DNA of 64,000 bases, taken from positions 4,409,874 to 4,473,873 of the forward strand of contig CAXIPT010000009.1 in the NCBI GenBank assembly GCA_964030475.1. The letters are read 5' to 3'. Position numbers and translations under genes: made by a program. The notes under the pieces were generated by a model. It saw only the letters and a list, made by a program, of their open reading frames with translations. It searched no databases and was not told the origin of the DNA. The DNA comes from Tethya wilhelma. Lineage: Eukaryota; Porifera; Demospongiae; Tethyida; Tethyidae. This document shows positions 45,970 to 58,000 of the stretch, one piece after another; within the stretch, counting starts at the first letter, position 1; each line of letters begins with the position of its first letter.

Positions 45970-46400
45970 TTCACTTGATTCACTGACGAAGTGCTTGTAC
46001 CTTGTTCTGCAGCTTGTTGTTTTGGTGCTTCTTTTGTACCGCGGCGAGTCTTGCACTGCCACCATAGTTCAACAGACCTGCTATAGCATTCCAATTTACC
46101 AGCTCTGGTCCATCTACAACAATTCAAAGTAAATGATCCAGTTTAACTTCTCCAAGAGAGCTGCATCTGTTACTTTTTATTAACTTAAGCTGAGAAAAAA
46201 CACGCTCCAGTGCACTATTGGACACTGGCAGGCAGAAAAGTAGTTCCACAGCAAGAGGGTACATTAGTCCAATTTGCTGAGTCAGGACAGTTGAAAAGTT
46301 TCCACCATGTGATTTTGTAATCCTGTACCAAATTAAGATACCTTTTAGCATAATCTAGCATGTCATCCCATTCATTCTGGACTAAAGCAATTTACGTATA
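45970..46400 (-). pseudogene. hAT transposase C-terminal dimerisation domain fragment
   Basis: Seen: EWDDMLDYAKRYLNLVQDY-like lead-in (about 46375), then YPLAVELLFCLPVSNSALER and VFSQLKLIKSNRCSSLGEVK (46262-46142), and a tail GPELVNWNAIAGLLNYGGSA in a neighbouring frame. Known: P.SN(S/A)..ERVFS..K..K...R..L is the hAT dimerisation motif. No catalytic core is adjacent, so only the 3' end of a copy survives. It cannot be joined to the hAT relics nearby, which lie on the other side of DDE relics. Confidence 0.75.
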
Positions 46401-47177
46401 CATTGCTGTGTTCAAGAGCAACTAGATACTTTGTGCAGCATGCTGTAGAGCCTCTCCCAATCCATTTGTTGTGAGAATAGTAATGGTGTCTGTTGTGTAC
46501 TGACTTGCACGCATACAACAATAGCATAACAACTTGTTATCTGAAGAGCAACTAAGAGTTAAAACAGCTAGTGCACTGGATTTATATGACAGGAAATAGA
46601 AAACACGCATGCGTACTACATTACATAACCACAACTAGTAGAGTACATGTACAGTACATAGTCTATAGTGATAACTCAGTATCTTACAGTGTCTGTAAAA
46701 AGCTCTATTCCTTGTGTTTTGACACGATGCAAACAATCATGCCAACTCCGTATAACTGCTGCCGATTGAGGGGAAAATAAATCTTCGACTTGACCATTGC
46801 AGCTACTCAGTGATCCAAATTCAACAACTCATATTCCATATTGTGTGGGAATATTATGATTTGATTTCCCGTCATCACACACATGCAAGAAAGATCGAGC
46901 TACATGGCTGTTCAGAAGATCAATCCAACACTAAATTCATCCCATCCATCCAGCTGCAGTATGCAACCAGTCACTCAGGGGCATTAAGGACAGGGTCATT
47001 TGGAACAAATTGCTGCATTCTATGATCAATTATACATTATCATACAGACAAAATTTCAAGTTTATACTATAATAGTCTTATTTCAACACATTGATCAAAT
47101 TATTAAACCACAAATTTGAATATTCATAGTATTAATGAAGTTTGAACTGAACCCCTCATCTAATGAATAATTAGTTT
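46401..47177. other. No gene recognised
   Basis: Nothing supported on either strand. Confidence 0.4.
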
Positions 47178-47525
47178 TCCGGAATATAAGGACTGTTGCC
47201 ATGGCAACCAAATTTTGAACACTAAATTGGAACATTCTGAACTTCATTTTTAGTGAGTAGAATTTCGATATGTCATTTCCATGGTGAGTTATAACTCACC
47301 ATGGAAATGACATATCGAAAGTTGTTGAATTTGGATCAAGTTGTTGAATTTGGATCAATAATTATTGCCGTTTTTGTCCTTTTTGGTGATGTGCTTTATA
47401 TAGAAAATATTTAATAACTCTCCATGGCAACCAGATATCAAAATGCTACTTGCTGAAAATTTAGTACATAATCTTACAATTTTAATAAACTTAAATTTGT
47501 TGCCATGGCAACAGCCCTTATATTA
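47178..47525. repeat. TIR element whose ends are perfect X-box palindromes
   Basis: Left: aatataaggactgttgccat then ggcaaccaaat (from about 47181). Right is the inverse, aaatttgttgccatggcaac then agcccttatatt (to about 47522). Each end contains GTTGCCATGGCAAC, a perfect 14-bp palindrome identical to an RFX X-box consensus. The interior includes the 58-bp palindrome listed separately and a tandem repeat of gttgttgaatttggatcaa (47321-47358). Confidence 0.7.
47263..47320. repeat. 58-bp perfect palindrome with no spacer
   Basis: TTTCGATATGTCATTTCCAT followed by GGTGAGTTA is mirrored exactly around 47291/47292 (TTA|TAA) to 47320. All 29 base pairs match. Confidence 0.97.
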
Positions 47526-48238
47526 ATTAATTAAATACATGAATAATAATTAGGTCACATGACCAAATTTTTTTGGATGATAAAATGGATGATAACAGTT
47601 TCTTCAGTTACATTTCCATGGTAAAAGGATAATTCTACAAGAAGTTATTTCAAATTTGCGTAAAATTTTACCTTAACTAGCTACAAATAGTGACCCAGTT
47701 CTTAATGCCCATGAGCACGTTAAAAGTTGTTTCGTAATTTGCTTTCTCTCCACAAATTATAATGACTTTGGTACTGTTTTTGAGTAAACTTGGTGTAGTC
47801 TTAGTCTAGGATATGGCAAGGGTGTGACCTCATTTTGGGGGTGGCAGTAGAATGAGACATTTATGTGCATGTCCATCTTGGAAGCTCTTGGTTGGCAAAT
47901 GTTCGTGATGCTGCATTAACCAATTTGGTAAAATTCACATTATATATTATTCTCCATCTGCATGGTAAACTTTCAAATTGATTTAACAACTGCTTTAATT
48001 AATTTGAGAATGGAGTCAAAATTGGGTGACTGATTCTAGGCAGTGAGAGGTGTGAAAGAATCATTATGGTGTACAAAATCTCATGAGAAAGTTATGAGGG
48101 TATGCAGAAATCTTATTTAATATAGGGTGCATGTACAAGAAAATCTTACAAGGTTGCATGTGCAAGATTATTAGCAAACCTTCAAGACACCTTTGTATAT
48201 TCTTCTATTTGGAGAAAGTGATACATGCAGTAACACTG
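47526..48238. other. No gene recognised
   Basis: AT-rich. No features supported. Confidence 0.4.
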
Positions 48239-48592
48239 ACAGGGGCGTAGCCAGGATTTTAGAAAAGAGGGAGCAATAAAAATACTGCGCGCAAAGTGTG
48301 CCGGAAATTTTGTGTGACCGGAAACCACACCCACTTAATTAGCTAATTTTAGCCCCTCCCATTCATTAAATTGAACCGCAGCACGCGCTCGCTAGATCGA
48401 ACGCTACCTAAAGTTTTGTAGCAGCAAAAAGAAAGCTTTAAAAGTTCTGTATTAAATTCTGGCCAAAGATGACTGTAAGCAGCGTTGCTAAAGTAAGTAC
48501 ACGAAAGAATAGCGCATTATAGTACCAAAGCGTAAATTTCGTGACTGAAAAAAGGGGGGGCAATGCCCCCTGTGCCCCCCCCTGGATTGTAA
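48239..48592. repeat. Non-autonomous hAT-like repeat (CAGGGGCGTAGCCAGG end)
   Basis: The left end caggggcgtagccaggattt is a common hAT-type terminus in animal genomes. The right part has a run of G followed by caatgccccctgtgcccccc and ctggatt. Similar G-run/TAGGAA ends flank both ZMYM1-like hAT relics of this window (15.5 and 44.1 kb). No coding capacity. Confidence 0.6.
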
Positions 48593-48936
48593 TGCACACA
48601 GCTATAACTTGTATTATTCAAGCAACATCGATGATTTAATAGTAAGTTGTATGATTTAAAACATGCATGTTTATTTATGTAAAAATATATAATTATGCAT
48701 ACGTAAAATTTGTCCTAGATATCTATATATTTCCAGGACATTATACACTATACTATGCAATGTCAAGTATGAAAACAAGGATGCTTTAATTCCCTTGACA
48801 CATCACGTTTTCCAACAAACAAATGATCCTCAACAAATAAGTTGGCCATGCAAGTGAAAGCATGCATATTATGTTTTATCTTCAGTTGAATTGTTTAATA
48901 ACAGAACAAGATCATGGGGAATACTAAAAGGACACA
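48593..48936. other. 3' flank of DARS2
   Basis: AT-rich sequence downstream of the DARS2 stop codon (minus strand). It should contain the 3' UTR and polyadenylation site. Nothing else identified. Confidence 0.4.
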
Positions 48937-49091
48937 CTATAGTACACAAAGGTTATAGCGCTTTATTACTGTACTGTCTAGTACACAGGGTGCACCAGTA
49001 AGTAAGTCCTTTCCCTTAAATGATTTTGGAAATGCTATCACGTCTCTGAGACTGCTTGCTTCACACAATATGGCCATCATACGATCAAAAC
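48937..49091 (-). CDS. DARS2: DARS2 last exon
   Basis: Acceptor ttacag before 49091, phase 1, completing the Gly codon of the previous exon (ALG). Encodes the DR of motif 3 and [23 protein letters not shown] at 48937-48939. Confidence 0.85.
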
Positions 49092-52000
49092 CTGTAAATG
49101 CAGGAAAAATAATCCTATATCATTAGGAATAATAATAAGAATGAGGAACTTCTGAGTTATCATACACTCAAACTTACAGACATAATAAATTCGTGGATTA
49201 AATTCCAGGTTAATAAATAAGTTGCCTAGAAGTCTATAATTATAATAAGCCTAAAAAAACAAACATTGGAAATGTAATGAGACACAGGAATGGCTAAATC
49301 TTAAGAAGCTAACAAGATGAAATGGTTTCTAGAGTGTGTAAGGAATCCATCTGTGGGGTGCATGTTATACACTTGTTTCCATGTTGACTCCTTCATTTTG
49401 CCCACAGGAAGAAATCTTTACACACTCTAGCAGTCCTTCAATCTTGTTTGCTTTTTCTCATTTTTTTGGTAATAATTAAGTTTTGAGCTTACCCTGAAGC
49501 AAACGTATACTATAGCTAAGGCTAGTTATTAAACATCAGCGATGTTCATAATTATAAGAAAGGATGTACCCGCTACTCAATGAAGATAGTAGAGCTCAAT
49601 CAATTAGCGCAAGCAGCAAACAGCCTACATGGATTCAAAATAATGCACACTTATATCTGTGTGGTAGGAGTCGCCAATTAGAATTGAAAGTAACTACAAA
49701 TAATGCATGGATGTAGAAATTAATGGCTGCCATATGGAGGCGCTTTTCGCCTTGTATCTAGTTACACCATGAGAAATATAAGCAGGTAAGGACAAAGAAA
49801 CTAACTTTATTCGTTCAAGAACCAGCCTTTAACAGTGAATGGTGTTCGAGAAACATTGAGCTGACATAGAACAAGAGAAAGAGCTAAATAGTAGCTTGAG
49901 AAGCCTTCTGGTGCAGGGCACTCAGTAAGTTTTGTAGAGTTATCCATGTGAATATTTGTACTGCACTAACGGGCCATCCGTGCCATTCCTGCATACTCTA
50001 CTAGGAATACAAGTACAAAAACATGGGAAATGTAAGAGACACAGGAATTGCCAAATCGCAAAAAAAATGCCCAACAAGTTCTTCTATGCATGGGTTATTA
50101 ATTCATAAAATATGGAACAGCCACAATGTGGAGTACTAAATGTAACATGTCAAGTGAAAACCTGATGTTTAGAAATTTCCACAAACTTTGAGTTAGCTTT
50201 TCCATGTATATCAGGTCTTCCCGATAGCCCGGGATATGGCTAAAATTAAATTTTGATATGGGCCATATAAAAATTTAATTAGATGAGCATAGCTAGTTTT
50301 CAAGATATAGCTCTTGCAAGCAGCCCTGCCTCTACATATGTTTTCTGAGAAAAATTGTTGTAAAGTTGTTAGTTAGTAAATTATGGGTAGTGTGTATCAT
50401 AACTAGATCTGTACAACACATGATGAATATTACCACAGCTAGCCACATGGCTACTTCAATAATTAATTTTAGTGACAAGCGAGTAGCTATAGTCCATCTA
50501 TGTTGACATCAATATTCCAATAAAAACTCATATTACTAACATGACGTTGCACTTGTAAGCAAAAAAAACCAACAAACATTGGAAATGTAATGAGACACAG
50601 AAATGGCTAATAGTGAAAAGAAAGCGAACAAGATGGAGTGGCTGTTACAGTATGAGCAGGATTCTTGCTGTATGGGCTGCCTATTGAGTCTCTCATTTAG
50701 CTCACAGGAAAAGCTACAAATTATAAGTTTTTGATCAAGGAAATACCAATTAGTCAGAAATGAGGAGCAAGGTGTGATTATCAACCCTTAATTAAAGAGA
50801 ATTAAGACTAGAATTCGAAAGACTTGGGTTTGAATCTGTATAGTAGTATACTCAAATTAAACTAGAGGTATGATATTGTAGCTTGTACTGAATCACTAAT
50901 AGACATGAACGCTGTGATTGTGATGATGGTTTTAGAGTAAACTTTTCTCCACAGCCCTTAGCAGAACCTTTCAGTATATATAGGTGCAGGGATAATTAGG
51001 CCATATAGCCTTAACATTGCTTCAAAAGCTTGGTTAGCCAACTAAAAAAAGCCCTCGATGCCGGGCCAGAGATATTTAGTGAGTCAGACTCACTTTAGGA
51101 TTTTTTTCTCAAGAAAAGCTGGTCTGTGCACTGTTGCTTGCAGCATTGTTAGTTTGACTATTGCTCATTTGCATCAAGAAATCAACTTAGTCTAGATGCC
51201 ACTATTAAAGAAGTACAAAAAGAAAGGCATAGCTACTAATTGAACTATGACAATGGACCCTATTCAATATTATTATTCTAAATAACACACACCACTGCGG
51301 GACAAGTGCTCAGTGTAAAGAATGAAAGAGCCTAATTCTTCTGTGATTTTAGCCACTTTTTGGACAAGATTTCTAGACATAATTATTTGATTGTAAGTTT
51401 CTGCCAGATATTCAGTAGAAAACACCACTAAATATGTGGATGAGCACAAAAATTTAGCATAACTGGCTGTTGGTGTGATTTCAGAGTCTTTCTCACTGGC
51501 TATTTATCTGAGTGAACATTGCTCACTCTTGGACATTACATTTGCACTTTTAGTAGAATGTGTTACAGGAACAAAGTAAAGCATGGTAGAGTGAATCCAG
51601 GAGTTACCCTGAGTGAAATTGTCAGGACAGCAAAGTAACTGAGGTTTTCTTTAGCATTATACTACAAGTAGTGTAGCGTATAACAGTCAATAAAAAGACC
51701 TACAGAAGAGCCTACTTGCTAGAATTTTAAAAATACTTTCTTTCATCTTTGAGACTTGATAGCTGTTATAAATGGCTGATCTATTGATAGGAAATCTACA
51801 GATGATGCCTATATTTGTTGTCTACTTTGCCATTTAACACCTTATACCATCATATTTCTTATCAATGGTAGAGTTAGGTATTCAGCTACTTGGTCTACCA
51901 CTTTTTTAGTATAACTTGTCACAATGCTAGTCTTTATCATACGTACGGTAATACGTATAGTAAGAATGAGCCATCTGTCCCATAGACACAATACAAATGT

Positions 52001-55000
52001 TGGTCACTATAACAATCTAGCCTAAACCTTTAAAGTTGCTAAGAGGCTCTCAATGACAGATTATATATACTAACTGCATGCAAGGCCTAAAACTCACAAA
52101 AATTTCCTCAGCACTACTAAAAAGCACTAGTGGAAAGCCACCATAGTGCCATTTTTGTTCTCCTAACGTACTTACGTACCTACTTACGTACTTTCTGACT
52201 GACTTACTTGAAAAGGATTTCCAGAGGAATAGAACGTGTTGAGCCAACTTTGACAGCACAAAGTAAGTTCTTTTCATGGATACTACATTCTTTGATACTA
52301 GTTTTGATCATAAATATGCCTAAACAAAAACTAGAAAGCTTTGAAACTTAGGGCATAAATTCATGTACTACAATGCAGCCATCTTTAAGCTCAAAGGTCA
52401 TTATCCACGTGGCATTATTATGCACATGAGCATTAGCCTCTTCCGGCCTGATAAAGTGTATGACATTGTTGTAGCTGCTACTAAGCTTTTTATTGGGACT
52501 AACCAGTCTCTGATAGTCTCCACACTGTACTGAGTGTTGTAAAAAGTGAATGAACAAGTAGTAAAAATTTTAAAAAAATAATTAGTGTAGGAATGGGCAG
52601 TGCGGTAAAAAGTATCGGAACAAGGCCTGTCTCAAATTCGGCACATGACTTCTATACCCAACTCTTGGTCGGCAGTCCAGTTTAAGTTACCTGTCTGTTA
52701 TAGTTTACTCCACTGCTTAACTAACTGATTAATATGAATTTGACAATAATAAGCTACAGCACTATTTGTACAGATCATTGTATTTATATGACACCTTGTG
52801 TGGGATAATAATGATGCATAATAATGAAGTAGCCATGTGCCGAAATTGAGACAGGACTTGTTTCAATACTTTTTACCACACTGCCCATTCCTACACTAAT
52901 TATTTTTTCCTACTTGTAACGATGACGGTCCATCATTAATGAAGCTATCAAAATCTGTTGAGATGTCTAGATTTCCTACCGAGAGATCAGCCATTCAATA
53001 CTGAAGAAAACATCTGTTACTTTGATGTTCAGATTATTTCAATGAGGACATTACATTTACACCTTTAGTAGAATGTGCAGCAGGAATAAAGTAAAGGCTA
53101 CAAGGTAGGGTGCATCCAGGAGACACCCAAGAGTGAGCAATGTTGACTTAAAAAAAATAATCAGTGGGAAAGACACTGAAATCACAACAAAAGCCAGAGT
53201 TGTGTTCTATTTTTGTGCTCCTCCATATATTTAGTGGTGTTTCTTACTGAATATCTGGCAGAAACTTACAATGATAGTGTAGCTGTCTAGAAATCTCGTC
53301 CAAAAGGTGGCTAAAATCCCAGAAAAATGAGGCTGCGTCTTTCTTTACTCTGAGCGCCTTCCTGCCACAGCACGCAGTGGTGTGCGTTAGTTATAGGATA
53401 ATAATAATTATTGAAAATGGTCCATTAAGCAGAAAAGGAACATTATTCCATTTTTATTCCCAGTATGGTAGTACTGGGTACATAGCATGCAGCTATAGAT
53501 CTATAGATAGTTATTGCTCTTTGTGTGTGTTTGTGTGTTAATTTTTGTGTTTCCCCCTTCCCTACTTGCACCTCTTGGTGGTGTGTATAATGAGAATAAT
53601 AATAATAATAATAATAGGAATGACACGGATGGCTCATTAGCGCAATATTAATATTCACGTAATATTGTAAACAATTATTAAAAAAAAATAGATCTAACAA
53701 GTACAAAAAACATTAGAAATGTAATGCAAATATAGGAATGGCCAAATCGTAAAAAAGTGAGCAAACAAGTCAGGAATGGTTGTTAGATTGAGCAAGTTCA
53801 TTTCTGTGTCTACAATGTCATTGAGCTCAGTAGGGATATGAACATAAGGTGACACAGTGAAATGAACTCGCTCAATCTGACAACCATTCCTGGCTTGTTT
53901 GCTCACTTTTTTACGACTTGGCCATTTCTATGTTTGCATTACATTTCTAATGTTTTTTGTACTTGTTAGCATTAATTAAATGCTTACTACTAAACGAATA
54001 CTTAATGGTTAATTAATTTTTCTTTAAATTTTGCTCATTTGTTATGAAATAATAGAGCTACTAGTAAAGTTTCACTGTTAGGAATTTGTAGCCCATTTGT
54101 GATGTAGATCAAAGTGCCAACAGTGTATATTATGTGATATTGCACTGTGGTCAGGGCGTATATTGGATATTGCACTGTGGTTTGTGTATTGAGGATACTT
54201 ATGAGCGCAGCACTGCTGGTTTATATGAAAATATTAGTAGCTTCCACAGTAGTTCACAAAAACAAAGCAAAGATCAAGTATCTATATACAGCTACAGAAT
54301 CTTTATTACACAGCTTTGGGATCATCTACATTATGGGCATACAACAACTGCAACTGCACAAGGTCTAATCTTAAAATTCGTCAGTGACAGCTTTTAGTAC
54401 TCCCACAATTCAAGCTCAATTTAAGAGAACGTGAGCAGCAAGCTCACGCTAGCACATGTGCGGCGTTCTAATTACTTAAAATTATAATTACATTTAGATT
54501 TAAAATGTTTTTTTAGCTAACAAAATGCAACGGTTTGGACAAATGCCAAGGGCCTGCTCTATCAAACTTGGTACAATGCTAAGCCATTTGTTTGTTTATT
54601 GACAGATCAAATCTGGGACCTTAACTCGCATGGAAGCTATGTTTTTTATCCCTAACTTTTTTGCACTAAATTTTTCGGTTTTATGCAAGCATTTCTTGCT
54701 CATACTCATGAGTTAAGAGCTCTGATTTGGAACATATATTTATCAATGCAGCCTCTAACTCCATTTAAAATCTGGACTCCTAATTCACAATAGTTTGTCC
54801 AATCTTATCCCTAACGTTTTTCCTTACTGTTCTTTGCAAACAGTGAGCCACGCCGTCCTACAATCACATGACTAGACCCACCCACTCATAGAAGCTCCAC
54901 AAGTGATGACCCTATACATATGTACCATAACTAGATGGTAAACCTTTAAGGTCTGGAAGATATGTTGAGATAAACATAAAATCACAAATTTTGGTCTCTT

Positions 55001-58000
55001 ACGGGGTTGCACTGTATTATACGTACGGTAGTACGTATAGTAGGAATGGGCCAACTTTCTTATAGACACAATACAAACTGTTGATAAATATAAAAATCTA
55101 GTCTAACAAAATTAAGCCTTCAAAGTTGCTCAGAGGCTCTCACTGACAGATTACCAACTGCATGCAAGGCCTAAAGCTGGCAAAAACTTTCCATAGCACT
55201 CGTAGAGAGCGCTAGTGGGAAGCCACAATAGTGCCATTTTTTGTTCTCCTAACGTACTTACAAGTTTACTTACTTACGTACCCTAACTGACTTTCTTGAA
55301 AAGCATTTCCAGAGAACCAGAATGTGTTGAGCCAACTTTGACAGCACAGAGTAAGTTCTTCTCATAGGTACTACATTCCTTGATACTCATTTCCATCATA
55401 AATGGGCCTAAACAAAAACTAGAAAGCTTTGAAACTTAGTGTATAAATTCATGTACTACAATGCAGCCATCTTTGTGGGTAAAGTTCATAGGTCATTAAT
55501 TGTCTATCCACATGGCATTATTATGCGCATGTGCATTAGCCTAGCATAATGTAGTGCATACAGCTGCTATTCAAGCTTTTTGTAGGGACTAACCAGTCTC
55601 TGATAGTCTTCATACTGTAGTGTTGAAAAAAGTGGACAAACAAGTAGTAAAAATTTCAAAAAAATAAGTCGTGTAGGAATGGGCAGTGCGATAAAAAGTA
55701 TTTGAACAAGGAATGTCTCAATTTCGGCACATGACTACTTCATTCTTATGCCCAACTCTTGGCTGGCTGTCCAGTTTAAGTTGCCTGTCTGTTATATTTT
55801 ACTCCACTGCTTAGTCAACTGATTAGTAGGAGTTTGAACCAATGCAGGAGGTACTTTTGTGCAGTCATTGCATTTACAACACTGAGGCCGTCCATATGAG
55901 GGAGGCAATAATAGAATAGTCATGTGCCGAAATTGAGACATTCCTTGTTCCAATACTGTTTATCGCACTGCCCATTCCTACGCGACTTATTTTTTTAAAA
56001 TTTTTACTACTTGTATATACTGCATGGTTACACAAAAATGGTTTATATGCACATTACAAATGGTCATGCAAACAATTTTGAAAAAACAAGTGTGTTTGGC
56101 ACTAAAGGTGACTAATTTTACTCTTTCTAAATCTTTGACTCAAAACTTTTTCGTTCATTGTGAATAAGTAATACGTGTTTCCTAGTAACATTTCTATAGT
56201 ACTTCTTTGTTATAATTACAATTACCTAGTGCTATTCCTCCATGTGGAGGACAGCCTGATCGTAAACCTTTCAGCATATGGAAAAACTGGTCAACAGGAA
56301 CCTACAATTGGAAAAGACATCATGATCCCATCACACAATCACACATAAAAATACGTAAATGGTTTAGCTTGATCATGAGTTAAAATATGTAAATGATTAT
56401 GAATTCAATCAGCTACTAGCAATTAGTAAGAAGACCAATTAACATAGAGTTTACTAATTAGCTTGTAGTAAGACAAATATAATTGAATGGGCTACTGAAT
56501 GATCTGCCATCAGCAAATCATTTGACAAAATTACACTCATAGACAAAAATATTTAGCCTTTGATCTCTACCTATTAATGAGGTCACTATTTTACTAAGAA
56601 CCCTTATTAACCCTCTGAACGTGGTAAGCGTATATATACATACGCTCAATGAGTAGCTACGTTTTTCTTTTTGTATTTCTTTTATAGTAGCAGCTAGACA
56701 AAGTTCATTTCATGATGCAACTGAGCAATAGTCAAACTAACTATAGTATGGAAACACATGCACAAACACCCACTCACACTCACCCCGAAAATTCCATAGG
56801 CAATTGTTAGTAGCCTATACTAGTCTAATGTGGAAGTAGTACCTTGAGAACATTCTTCAATATATGTTCTTGCATTGCAGAATTATGCACTCTAATCGAT
56901 CCACCTCCAAGTTCAATACCATTAACAACAAGATCATAGTGTAGCCCACGGATCTAGAATAGTGCATGACATCACAAAAAGTGGGAAAAGAGATAAAGGT
57001 GGATTTTACTACTTGTATATACTGCATGGTTACACAAAAATGGTTTATATGCACATTACAAATGGTCATGCAAACAATTTTGAAAAAACAAGTGTGTTTG
57101 GCACTAAAGGTGACTAATTTTACTCTTTCTAAATCTTTGACTCAAAACTTTTTCGTTCATTGTGAATAAGTAATACGTGTTTCCTAGTAACATTTCTATA
57201 GTACTTCTTTGTTATAATTACAATTACCTAGTGCTATTCCTCCATGTGGAGGACAGCCTGATCGTAAACCTTTCAGCATATGGAAAAACTGGTCAACAGG
57301 AACCTACAATTGGAAAAGACATCATGATCCCATCACACAATCACACATAAAAATACGTAAATGGTTTAGCTTGATCATGAGTTAAAATATGTAAATGATT
57401 ATGAATTCAATCAGCTACTAGCAATTAGTAAGAAGACCAATTAACATAGAGTTTACTAATTAGCTTGTAGTAAGACAAATATAATTGAATGGGCTACTGA
57501 ATGATCTGCCATCAGCAAATCATTTGACAAAATTACACTCATAGACAAAAATATTTAGCCTTTGATCTCTACCTATTAATGAGGTCACTATTTTACTAAG
57601 AACCCTTATTAACCCTCTGAACGTGGTAAGCGTATATATACATACGCTCAATGAGTAGCTACGTTTTTCTTTTTGTATTTCTTTTATAGTAGCAGCTAGA
57701 CAAAGTTCATTTCATGATGCAACTGAGCAATAGTCAAACTAACTATAGTATGGAAACACATGCACAAACACCCACTCACACTCACCCCGAAAATTCCATA
57801 GGCAATTGTTAGTAGCCTATACTAGTCTAATGTGGAAGTAGTACCTTGAGAACATTCTTCAATATATGTTCTTGCATTGCAGAATTATGCACTCTAATCG
57901 ATCCACCTCCAAGTTCAATACCATTAACAACAAGATCATAGTGTAGCCCACGGATCTAGAATAGTGCATGACATCACAAAAAGTGGGAAAAGAGATAAAG

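Noticed and set aside
54134..54397. 87-codon plus-strand frame in the DARS2 intron
   Set aside because: Two overlapping frames of similar length, no domain, no splice context; consistent with chance.
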